From assembly GCA_038025085.1 (NCBI GenBank), contig CM076140.1, forward strand, positions 14,962,001-15,026,000: DNA of 64,000 bases. Reading direction: 5' to 3'. The notes beneath the pieces are model-generated. The model worked only from the letters and a program-made list of their open reading frames with translations, did not search any database and was not told the DNA's origin. Below are positions 11,001-21,119 of this stretch, piece by piece. A program made the position numbers and the translations under genes. Position 1 is the stretch's first letter. Every line of letters starts with the position of its first letter. Source of the DNA: Tetragonia tetragonoides. Taxonomy: Eukaryota > Streptophyta > Magnoliopsida > Caryophyllales > Aizoaceae.

Positions 11001-11208
11001 TGCCTAAAAATAAGCTACTACAATTATGGTCTCGAAGTAGCATGATCTTCACAAATTCTCAAGAGACGGAATCTAAAACATTACCAAAATAATGGGTACG
11101 ATTCAATTACAAAACAGATTTTTTTGTATTAAATAGAGTTGCGGTACCCCTGTTTTTGCTATACTATTGCTTCTAAGTCACTTGTGATTACTGATCAAAG
11201 ATTCACAC

Positions 11209-11530
11209 TGCTATCTGGGTTCCACTACAACGGGGTCACTTTTTGTTGTGAAAAACGTCACAACTATACATAAAAGGAGTCACTGTTTAGATACCAACAT
11301 TACAAACCTTGCATACACCATCCTTACCCCCAAAACAATTATTGATTACAACAATGGTCACAACAACAGATTCATTAACATAGGCATCCATAATACCAAC
11401 AAGCTTTAATTTGATTATAATGCTATTTGGGTTCCACTAGAATGGGGTCACTTTTGGTTGTGAAAAATGTCACAGTTATAAATAAAAGGCGTCATTGTTT
11501 ACATACCAACATTACAAACCTTACATTCGC
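11209..11530. repeat. Direct duplication of about 108 bp, 211 bp apart
   Basis: A segment beginning TGCTATCTGGGTTCCACTA and running through GGGGTCACTTTT, GTCACA and ACCAACATTACAAACCTT is present at about 11209-11316 and again at about 11420-11530 with scattered mismatches. It lies inside the TIR element. Confidence 0.8.
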
Positions 11531-12546
11531 CTATTGTCTACAACAGCTTAGAATTTGATTATATGATTCAAACTGGACATCATGAAGCCCTCAACATAAA
11601 ATGCAACAACAAGAGCCTACTATAGGCTCTGTAGCCTTATACTCTTCTACAATTGCAATCACTTAGTAATAAATGGCCTACAAAATTAACAATGCAGATG
11701 AAAATTTAATCACAACACATTATTCAATTTGGGCGTTATTCTACAAGTGACCCTGCACAATCTTATAAGTGACCTTGTGCAATCTTATAAGTGACCCCTT
11801 AATTTCATTACTACAACTTGATTCAACACCTAATACGAAAATATGCACAAAATTACATTCAAAAGACCTCAAAATGTCAGATGCTACCCAAGTCCTCTCC
11901 AAAAACCAATCAAACCTGACAAAACTACCATTACAAAAAACCTAAAAACATCGATTTCAATATCACCATCTAAACAACCTATCAATGCAAGTGAATTGAA
12001 TTTGAAGAGAGGAACTTAAGTGAGCAAACCTGGTGTGAGGAGGCAAAAAGGAGATGGAATTGAGATTGCAGAATTTGTTGATCTTTAACTTCATCTCGTC
12101 CGAAATTGAAATTGAACAGTTCAATTTTTAGAGATATCTGGATTTTGGTTCAAATATTATTGTTGATTATTGGGAAAAAAATGAAACTTATCGAGGAATT
12201 TGAGTTCCATTTTGCGTGAATTTTACAATTTGGAAATCTAATTAGCTTTAAAGAGAGAGAAACGAAGGAAGAAATTTGATTTTGCGGGAGGAGATAGAGA
12301 TAGAAGGCAATGAGAGAGAGAACGAGGAGAGAGAAACGCTTGGCCCAACTATCAGGTTGTGACTTGTGACCGTTTCTTAAGCTTTGCGAAATTTACATCA
12401 GTGCCACTAATGACACGGTCATTCTACACCGTTAGATTTGTGCGATGGAAATGACTGAGATCACTTCTCACCATCTCACTGTAACTAACCTTCCCACCAG
12501 ATCCCTACTCATATATATATATATATATTGTGGTGCTGTTGGTTTA

Positions 12547-13062
12547 TTATCCTCCACCTTTGCTGTACCAATATCGATGGTAGTAAGAGTGCAAAAGAGA
12601 CCCGAAAGCGCCTAAGCATAAGGCGGCACACGAGGCAGGTAAGTAGCCCGGCCGGGTTGCCCTGACGGTAGCTGCCCCGACAACGGCAGCAGCGACACCC
12701 GTGTTAAAGTGGTCGTCTTTTTGGCGATAATAATAAAGGGAGTGATGTAGCAAAGTGTTCAACCCAAACAAAACAGTAGTCCCACCGGCCACGCGAAGGG
12801 CGTTGGTGCGTGCACCTCTAATCCCGCTTGCTAAACCGCCGCCCTTGCCAGATCTGAAGTCCTGGATGAAATAGAAAGCTGAGCCACCGATTGCGCCACA
12901 AACCGTGCCTTTGCTCATGTCGGTATATATGTATTTTGGCCACCATGATGATGGAATCTCAGCTGGCCATCTGGTGCTCCGAGCTTGTTCTTCTTCAGTT
13001 TTGAGAAGAGCTTCTTCTTCTTCAGTTTTGGGAAGAGCTTGTTCATCTTCTTCACTCCCCAT
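12547..13062 (-). CDS. Tim17/Tim22/Tim23-family membrane protein
   Basis: Intact single-exon ORF of 171 codons, with ATG at 13060-13062 and a TAA stop. Residues 1-33 are acidic, with an imperfect TEEEEALLKTEEEQA repeat. From about residue 48 the protein matches the Tim17/22/23 family: glycine-rich membrane segments TVCGAIGGSAFYFIQDFRSG, LRVAGGTTVLFGLNTLL, the loop motif RQKDDHFNTGVAAAVVGA, and a final segment ASCAALCLGAFGSLLHSY. These proteins form preprotein or metabolite channels in mitochondrial inner membranes or plastid outer envelopes; which one cannot be told from sequence alone. A TATA box lies about 75 bp upstream. The 3' end is only 36 bp from the TIR element, and a LINE sits about 85 bp upstream of the TATA box, so its control region is compact. 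Probably the only functional host gene here. Confidence 0.85.
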   Translation of the reverse strand: MGSEEDEQALPKTEEEEALLKTEEEQARSTRWPAEIPSSWWPKYIYTDMSKGTVCGAIGGSAFYFIQDFRSGKGGGLASGIRGARTNALRVAGGTTVLFGLNTLLHHSLYYYRQKDDHFNTGVAAAVVGAATVRATRPGYLPASCAALCLGAFGSLLHSYYHRYWYSKGGG

Positions 13063-13132
13063 TTTTTTTTTTTGTGATTCTTCAAGGTATGTGTAATTGT
13101 AATATTGTACCCTAACCTTTCATTGTAAAAAA

Positions 13133-13143
13133 GTATTTATAGA
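13133..13143 (-). promoter_or_regulatory. TATA box of the Tim17-like gene
   Basis: The minus strand reads CTATAAATACT, a near-consensus plant TATA box, 71-81 bp upstream of the ATG at 13062. The 5' leader is A-rich, with a run of 12 A residues immediately before the start codon. Confidence 0.6.
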
Positions 13144-13225
13144 CGGTGCAAATGCAATAGAATCAGGTCATATCGGAGCGGTAAGTTGTGATCTATCGTG
13201 ACTAGAGCTGTAAAAAGCTGACAAA

Positions 13226-15458
13226 ACCCGCATCAGTTCAACTACTATGTCCGTACTCATTAACGGTTCGCCTCAAGGCCTTATTAAACCCCAGAGGGGG
13301 ATTCGCCAAGGTGATCCCCTCTCACCTTTTCTCTTTGTCCTAGGTATGGAGACCCTCTCCAGGTTGTTCCTCAAAGCACAATCAACTGGTGGGCTTCAAG
13401 GCATTGCAATAGATAAAAGTTGTGATGGAATTTCTCATTTGTTATTTACCGACGATCTGGTGATTTTTTCCAGGGCTAATGAGAGCAATGCTAATGCTAT
13501 TATCGAGGCCCTTGACAGAATGGAAGACTGGAGTGGTTTGGCGGCTAACAAAGCTAAGTCAGGTGTCTACTTTAGTCCGAACACTGATCATGTCACAAGA
13601 GGCAGGTTAAAAGGAAGGTTGAATTTCAGCACCATGGATAAAGATGCGGTTTATCTTGGGTTGCCTTTCTTCAGGAACAATGGAAAACGACAAAGGTTTG
13701 CCTACATCATGGAGAGGTTGAAAGACAAGATGAAAGCCTGGAAAGCCAAGCCGTTGTCGTTTGCGTGTTGTACAACAATGATCCAAGCTGTCGCCACGGC
13801 CATTCCTAGTTATGCCATGACATCCAATTCACTTAGTGTGCTTCTGTGCAAGGATATGGATGCTACAATTAGAGATTTTTGGTGGGGAAAAGAGGAACGT
13901 GGTAAGGGCATCTATTTGAAGTCTTGGTCCTCAATTTGTCTGCCTAGATGTTTTGGTGGTCTGGGTATTCGAAAAATGACAGATTTGAACAAAGATTTAC
14001 ACTCCAAACTTGCGTGGCATATCTTCTCAAATGACAAACGCTTATGGGTCCAGCAGTTTTTGAAAAAGTATTGCACCCGTCATGGCTTCCTCCATGTGAA
14101 ACCTTTCCCCTCTGATTCACAACAATGGAGGGACATACTCCAAGATAAAGATATTATTCGCCAGGGGGGCTGCTATCTCGTGGGTAGTGGTACTACTATA
14201 AATGCGTGGGTTGATCCGTGGGTTCCGAGTATTGAAGGCTGTGCAAGGGAGAATGAAGAAATTGTGGTCTTTAAAGTTAGCGACTGTATCGTTGATAACT
14301 CGTGGAACGTTGATCTGGTGCGTAATCAATTTGATGATGTGTCTGCTGCTGCTATTTTAAAAATCCCACTCGCAACATCCCCTGGTGAGGACTCTTTCTT
14401 CTGGCTGTTAGAGAGGCTTGGGGATTTCTCGGTCAAAAGTGCATATAAACTGGTAATTTCCAATCGCATTGCAGGGCACTCTTTCTTTGGTGAGATGTTT
14501 TGGAAAGATATCTGGAGGCTTAAGGTGCCACAAAGAACTCGAATCTTCATTTGGCGTATATCCTGGAAAGCCATCCCATCAAAAGCCGCTCTGAAAATTC
14601 GAATTCCTGATTTGGATGATGTCTGCCCGTTGTGCAACGATGAGGTTGAATCTGAGGTACACTTGTTTTTTTTCTTGCCACTTTGCTAGGGTCATTTGGC
14701 TCCAACTTACAGGCTTTAAAATTGATTCACTTCCCCATTGGAATATCTACCAATGGCTGGAAGGTTGCTTCTCCCACGCATCTAATTTACGAAATGAGAT
14801 GGGGAGAGAGGTTGGGGATGTTTTTGCTTGGAAATTGGCTCTCATTTTAGACTCTCTTTGGTGGACGTGAAATCAGGTGGTTCATGATGGGCTTGTACCT
14901 AACGCCCTTGAGGTGATTAATATGGTCACTAAACGCTGGCAAGATGTGGTGCTTGCTTTTGATGCGGTTCCTGTTGGTAGAAGAATTACGATTGAAACTT
15001 CAAGGTCTCCTGTGTTAAGTGAAAGTGTGTGCTCCTTTTTTGTCGATGCCGCTATCCGCCAGGTGAAAGCTCATCTGGCTTGGGTTCAAGTTGACCACGC
15101 TGGTCTTCCAACAAGGGCTGGAGTCTCGTGTGCTGACACGATTATCCCTGTGGAGGCTGAGTCCTATGCTATTCTTGAAGCTATCCGAGTCCTCAAGCGT
15201 GAAGGTATTACTCTTGCTACTGTTTTTACGGATGCAAAGCTGGTGGCTGACGACCTTGAAAGAGGCAGACCTTTCCCTTGGAAAACTAGAAGGATACTAG
15301 ATGGAATCTTTGATTTTATTTCATCATGTTCTGTAAGTGTTATTTTCATTCATCGTTCACAAAATGTTCTTGCTCACTCTTTAGCCGCGTGGGCTGCCTC
15401 CTCTGATTTTGTAGGGATCCTTTCCCATGAGGAGATCCATGCTGAGTGCGTATTTTAG
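13226..15458 (+). pseudogene. LINE reverse transcriptase / zf-RVT / RNase H, broken
   Basis: The first open part (to 14689) starts ISSTTMSVLINGSPQG and has RGIRQGDPLSPFLFVLGMET and the catalytic LLFTDDLVIF (TDD at about 13449-13457), followed by thumb and connection motifs (FWWGKEERGKG, GGLGIRKMTDLN). The zf-RVT region has CPLCNDEVESEVHLFF, after which a frameshift moves the tail (SCHFARVIWLQL) to the next frame. A stop at about 14868 separates the RNase H part (14877-15458), which keeps the acidic residues in FVDAA, EAESYAILEA and VFTDAK, plus HRSQNVLAHSLA. The family normally copies its own RNA by target-primed reverse transcription; this copy cannot. Confidence 0.8.
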
Positions 15459-15525
15459 GTTGTATGCTTGTATTTTTTTTGGGTAATTCTTATACAATCC
15501 CGCAACCTTTGACAGGCCAAAAAAA
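13226..15525 (+). mobile_element. 5'-truncated L1-type LINE with RNase H
   Basis: Begins abruptly inside the reverse transcriptase (about 13226) and ends in an A-run at 15519-15527. It contains the RT core, zf-RVT and an RNase H domain, so the endonuclease and ORF1 are missing. No convincing TSD was found around it. Confidence 0.8.
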
Positions 15526-15537
15526 AAGTGTATTTAC

Positions 15538-16842
15538 TGGTGGTGTTCCTGAGGTGGTCAAAATCGAGATTCTTCATCTTACAAAGTATTCTGAAGGTCA
15601 TCTCCCCTTTCGATATTTGGGTGTTCCTCTTAGTTCCTCCAGCTGTTTGCCAGCCTTTGCTTGACAAAATCATAAACCATACTCAACATTGGGCCTCAAA
15701 ACTCCTTAGTTATGCAGGTAAAATTCAGCTCTTAAGCTCTGTTCTTTTTGGTCTGCAAAATTTTTGGGGGGTTGCATTTGTCTTGCCTAAGACTATAGTT
15801 GATGAGATTGATAAAATCAGTAGAGATTTCTTTTGGGGTAGCAAAGAGGGACATAGAAAATTCTGTTTCGTGAGTTGGTCCCAAATCCGTAAACCCTATG
15901 CTGAAGGGGGTTTAAATGTCAAAAGTCTTCTATTCTGGAATCGAGCATTATTTCTCAGATGGATCTGGATCATTGTTTAGGGAAAAGATAGTTTATTCAT
16001 GAGATGGATTACTAATTACCATCTGCATTCCACCTCAATATGGCATGTCGAAGCTGAGCAACATGACGCTTGGATATAGAAAAAGTTGCTACAAACTCGT
16101 GATCTTTTTTATGACAAATGTGGAGGGGCTGCTGTTGCCCAAATCAAAATGGACTCTTGGATTACTACTGGTAAATTCAATGTCAAAGCAGCTTATGATA
16201 TCTTACATCATGGTTCTAAGTGCCACTGGATAAAGACCATCTGGGATTCAATGATAATTCTTTTGCTCGCTGCTTACAGGAAACTTGGTACTATCGATCA
16301 TTTAAATGACAGAGGTATGTATATTGTGAATCGCTACGTTTTGTGTTGTAGAGCTTGTGAGACCTACAACCATTTATTCTTCCAATGTCCCTTTGCCAAA
16401 GTTGTATGGAGACATATCCTTCATTGGTTGGGTATCTTTAGAGACCCTCTCTCTTAGGCAAGAGCTGCAATGGTATAAGTCGCATGTGAATGGTAAAGCC
16501 CCTCAGCAGAAGTTGTGAAGAGCTAAGAGCTGCACTTGCTGCCTCTGTTTACTGCATATGGTGGGAAAGAAACAACAGAAATTTTGATCGTGGGTCTAGA
16601 CCAATTGAGCAAGTTATTCGGCATATACAGGGTCTAGTTTATATACGTTTTTACAAGTATACAAATGTATAGTTATTCTCTAGGCTTGTTCTTGTGATTA
16701 CAGTTTTGATGTCTTTCTTTTTTTTTGATTTGGATAATACCTTCCTGGTATTGCTCCCTTTCTATTGTAATCCTTTTTAGAGGGTACTGCTTTGGTATTC
16801 CTTTGGTGAAATGGAATATACTAACTATTTTTCCAAAAAAAT
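15538..16842 (+). mobile_element. Second 5'-truncated LINE fragment with 12-bp TSD
   Basis: Flanked by AAGTGTATTTAC at 15526-15537 and 16843-16854, and ending in an A-rich tail. Decayed frames carry the C-terminal half of an L1-type RT: FRYLGVPLSS, HWASKLLSYAGKIQLLSSVL, FFWGSKEGHRKF, and a zf-RVT end (CETYNHLFFQCPFAKVVW). Several stops and frameshifts. It inserted right beside the A-tail of the preceding LINE. No RNase H domain is visible, so it belongs to a different subfamily. Confidence 0.8.
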
Positions 16843-16854
16843 AAGTGTATTTAC

Positions 16855-18748
16855 ATGCAATTTAATTTGTTCTCAAAATTTTCGTTGATTTGTATTTTTC
16901 TCTCTCCTCCTCCATTTCCACTACCTCTGCTGCCATTCATGGTCCAACCAGAGAGTGTGACACAAAGTCCATACGGAAAACTTTGGACTAACTTTAATTT
17001 GCTTAGCAGAGCAGAGCTATACTGGGTTCACACAAAATCAGAAGGAGAGAGGAGATTGAAGATGAGAGAGAAAGTGGGGAATTGGAGGGAAGCTCGGTTA
17101 AGGTCTCGGATTTGTCAATGGCGGATTTACATCGACGTGTGTGGCGCCACCGAGAGGTTGAGAGGATGACTTGTGGTGGTGAATGGTTAGGCAAGGAAAG
17201 AGAAAATAACAATCAGAGATAAGGGAATGAATTTGAGTTTGAGATTGCCATTGATGATTTTGTTTGAAAAGAGGGAGAAATGTGATATGAGGAACTGTAA
17301 TTGTATTGCACTGTATTGAGCCAGAGAAACATGTGAAGAACAAAGGGAGAACTGTAATTCTAGATTAGTCAAATATCCTACTTGTTTTAAGTTCTTTCCC
17401 ACTGTGCATTTAAGACTCTGCTGTTGAGCGTGCTTGCTTTAGAGAGGCTTTCAAGGTCATGCATTAAGTGATGACGTGTAACTAGGAGGTACTACAAGAC
17501 ATTCAGATCAGTATTTGTATGTTTATCTTGTTTAATAATTTACTGAAGTTCATCCATTCATTTCATGAGGTGATGCCCGATGATCTTAAGCAATGGTGTC
17601 ATGGATTCCATGGTCCAGCGAGCTACCCTCTTTCGTCATCATTCTATCTTACAAATTGCTGTTCTTTTACTGCCTTTGAACTTGCAAGATTGCAACCTCT
17701 ATATCATGGTGTTCCCAAGAGTTTGATGCTAAAAGACTAATTATGCTGACTTAATTTCTATTGGCGGGTTCATTTTGTGATGTTCTCCAATACATGGTTG
17801 AGTAGAAGCCTTGCAGGTATTCCCCATTCTTTTGATTAGCTTTCGTACTGTATTCAGTATTGAATACTTGTTTTCTAGTTCAGGCACTGCAAGTATTATG
17901 TATTCATGTGCACTGGTGCCTTTTAATAACAAGCCTAATTATTTACAAAAATAAGTCCCTTTTGCATTTGGAAAGTGATTATTCCCCCCCCCCCCCCCCT
18001 TTTGTTTCATTTCTTGAGCCAGTGAGCAGGATCATGAATAAGTTATTGGAATGGGGTATTACAAGCACCGAGGGCCTGTATGCAAAAAAGAGTTGAAGTG
18101 CATCATATTCATAGGTGATGCTTATTTGTTGTGGGTTTCGTTCTTTGGATTCATAGAATTAGTATTCTTTCAAATATCTTTATATGCGAGTGATATGCAT
18201 TTTGGATTTAAAACAAAATTGACTGCAGATTGTTATTACAATCACTGTGTTTTGCGTTTTCGGTCTAGCCAACAACACCGCAGTAGTACTAATAAATACA
18301 GGGGGGGTTGACTCATGGACTGCTGAAGTTAAATTGGTACCAGAATTAGACGCCCCAAGGATACAGACCAGACAATCCCCCTTTTTGACTAAGGACTTCC
18401 CCAACACTAGCTCTAAGGTTTTGGTGGCAAAGACAGCAAAGCAATATTGCTGGCTACTTTTACTGCAATTTTAGCTGTTCTGTTTGCGGGTTACAGTTAA
18501 TAGACCTTATTTATAGCTAGCTAGTGGATAAATCCTCATTGGTGACTTTTCTACATCTCAAATTCAGAAGCGTAGACTCAGTGCGTTAGCAACCCACGTT
18601 ACATTGTATAGCGGAGATACACAATATACAGCTCCATAAATAAGTGTAGATAGCGAGAGAGAAGCGTGGTGCATTTTGACTTTAGGAGTGTCAGCAAAAT
18701 GATGGTCTGGAATGTGAAGTAGTAAATGAAAATACTAGGCTCTATTGT

Positions 18749-18750
<2 letters not shown>
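16855..18750. other. 1.9 kb without recognisable genes
   Basis: Short frames on both strands show no family motif. A C-run is present at about 17983-17998. The DNA looks like ordinary low-complexity intergenic sequence. Nothing else supported. Confidence 0.5.

Positions 18751-18808
<58 letters not shown>
18751..18808. repeat. (TA)n microsatellite
   Basis: About 58 bp of uninterrupted TA repeats. Confidence 0.98.
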
Positions 18809-18811
<3 letters not shown>

Positions 18812-18984
18812 GAAAGTATTTCAATTTATCTTTACAATATCATGCTGGCTACTATGTCAGTTTATTTTTGGCATTGAACAGATTGCCAGAAAAGCTAACT
18901 TTAGGATCTGATAAGCTGGCATGATCTTCTGAACTCTATTTAGCCATCTTATCCTATGCAGAGAGACATGTAGGTAATACATTT

Positions 18985-19200
18985 GCATTTTGTATCCTAT
19001 GCATTTTGTTTGGTTTTGCAATTTGGAAAATCTGGAAAAGAAGGAACAATAGAGTTTTTGGTAGCCCTAATCCTCCACCTTAAATTAGTGTCAAGCATAT
19101 CACCAATGTTGCTTGGGAATTTTCTGCCCTTACTGCCAAACCTAGCATTAGTACACCCAAAACCTTACTGAATATGAAATGGAACCCCCCATAAAATGGT
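18985..19200 (+). mobile_element. LINE remnant (zf-RVT to 3' linker)
   Basis: One plus frame reads GFAIWKIWKRRNNRVFG, then a proline-rich linker and, after indels, a W-NPP-like end. This is the I-W-x-I-W-K-x-R-N-x-x-V-F motif that follows the zf-RVT region in plant LINE polyproteins. Nothing upstream extends it, so it is a short old fragment. Confidence 0.55.
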
Positions 19201-19329
19201 TGGCTCATGCTCAATTCAGATCGTTCTCTCTACAAGAACACAAATACTGCTGCATGTGCAGGTCTTAGTCATCATAACTATCATACCATCTTTTTTTACC
19301 CCCAGGATAGTAAGCAGAATCAGAAATTA

Positions 19330-19660
19330 GTGGACTTAGGGACAGGGGAAAAGAAGAAGTGTTTACCGTAATCAAGAGAGTAGAAGTTGAGATATATAAT
19401 GTGTGTTGTCACAAATGCAATTAGTGGGGTAGCAATCATAACCCTAGCAGCTTCTACCTTATGTTGAAGGCTCGAAAGATGGCCAGGATAAGACCAAAGC
19501 CAATTAATGCCACTGACGATGAGTAATCTAGCTTCATTGTGAGGTCCAGATCTCTGCAAAAGGAGAACATCCGAATAGGTTACCGATGCCAAACCATTAG
19601 CATACAAAACTGAAAGCACATGGAGTGTGTGGTATGAAGGATTATTTTGGCTCATCAGCT
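19330..19660 (-). pseudogene. Unidentified membrane-protein-like coding fragment
   Basis: A minus-strand frame contains SYHTLHVLSVLYANGLASVT, then GPHNEARLLIVSGINWLWSY and KVEAARVMIATPLIAFVTTH, continuing IIYLNFYSLDYG. The segments have coding-like composition and at least one probable membrane helix, unlike the AT-rich surroundings. I do not recognise the family. No clear splice sites were established, and it may be one or two exons of a lost gene. Confidence 0.35.
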
Positions 19661-19816
19661 CCAATCTTTCAGAAGTATTTACAAAGAGCAGAACTTTTGA
19701 AATAAGTATGTACTAAAACCAGAACTTCCACCAAGGCTTTTTGCAGGAAAGCAGGATGACAATTTTTGCATAAAAGGACCATTACCAGTGAGTCATTAAG
19801 AACCGATGACACTAAC

Positions 19817-19905
19817 CTGTTGGAAGGTGCGGAGGTATCTATCGATGGTAGATATTTGAGCAAATCATGCTGTTCAACAGCAGTTAAATGACCCCAAAAT
19901 TGTCC
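19817..19905 (-). pseudogene. Exon fragment resembling GATA26/DEUBAD-like proteins
   Basis: The minus strand encodes FWGHLTAVEQHDLLKYLPSI followed by DTSAPSNR and a donor (ACAG|GTTAG at 19817/19816). The pattern L-T-x-x-E-Q-x-x-L-L-K-Y-L-P-x-I-D-T resembles the domain found after the zinc finger in GATA transcription factor 26/27-like proteins. It is a single small exon without a visible partner, so a remnant is more likely than a gene. Confidence 0.35.
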
Positions 19906-21055
19906 AAATTATCAATTCCCTGAACAAGCATATTTGTTCAATACGTTAAACACAAAGTTGGATCTCTTTCTTAAAAAGAATAGAAGTCGAATTTCAATTG
20001 TCATGGGTGTTACATCAGCAAAAGAAGACAACTCATGAATTTTACAACAAATGAAGCATCATATAATCACTTTCAGATTCTACAAGCAACAAATCACAAT
20101 TTTTGCAGAATCATGGCAAAAATTAGTTTAAGCACTGGATGTAATTTTTAAATCCTGAATATCTTGGTAAGGAGAGTTCTAACCAAGATGTGCCTAGAAG
20201 AATGAATTCTTTTATAAATTTTTAATGGAGACCTTATCCCTGTAGTACTGGTGTCAGCTGTTGTCATGGTAAAACGTAAGAATGCAACTCACAGTTAAGT
20301 CGATGTAGCATTGTAATAGTTCAGAAAAAAAATAATTTATAGTATGAGATGATAACAATAGCAGAGTTTTTAGGCTATCAAATTAGTGTAGAGTACGACA
20401 GCTCATAGTAGTCTATTATAACACGACTTATACAGATTACATATCAGAGTTTGTAATCAAATCAAATTGATGTACCTTTGTGTTATTAGGAATCTTCTTT
20501 TTACCCTGGAGGACTTGCCACACTCTACAACGCACGTTCGTCTGTATAAAATAAACACATGAATCTCAGAAGCCAAAATCATCAAGATACCGGAAAGCTA
20601 TCAAAACCAATAGCAAGAAATGACGATAACAAAAACAAGAAGAGATTTATGTTGGGAGGCAAGAAAAAGACGGTGAATCATACTAACAGATAAGAAACAA
20701 AGGAGATGAATAGAAGTAAAAAGAGATTATCAACACAGAGAGCAAAATTCATCTTCCCTAATTTGTGTGTCATATCCCCTCTATTCTTGATTGTTTTGCT
20801 ATGGCGTCTAATTTTCCAATTAAAGGTTGAAACTTGAAAGCAACTATGTCAGTCTAACTCATTCTACATACTATTTGAAGAAGATTTGTGAGATATTATT
20901 TGTTTAGCTATTATTTCTTACTCCAGCCCAATTCGTTAAATCTCCCTATCGATCTACAAGAGTGATTAATGTTGATGTACCAAGAGATTGCTATACAGAT
21001 AATCTAAGAACAAAAATAACATACGGTTATATTTATTTTAGATAAAGACAAAGTT
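19906..21055. other. 1.15 kb without recognisable genes
   Basis: AT-rich intergenic sequence with no supported coding or RNA feature. It ends at the 3' A-tail of the minus-strand LINE. Confidence 0.5.
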
Positions 21056-21119
21056 TTTTTAATAATATGAATGAATTACATCCTTGGAGGACAAGGAGTC
21101 GTCAAAAGGAGGCTATTTA

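Noticed and set aside
12905..13096. Plus ORF opposite the Tim17-like gene
   Set aside because: Mirror frame of the acidic repeat in the real gene.
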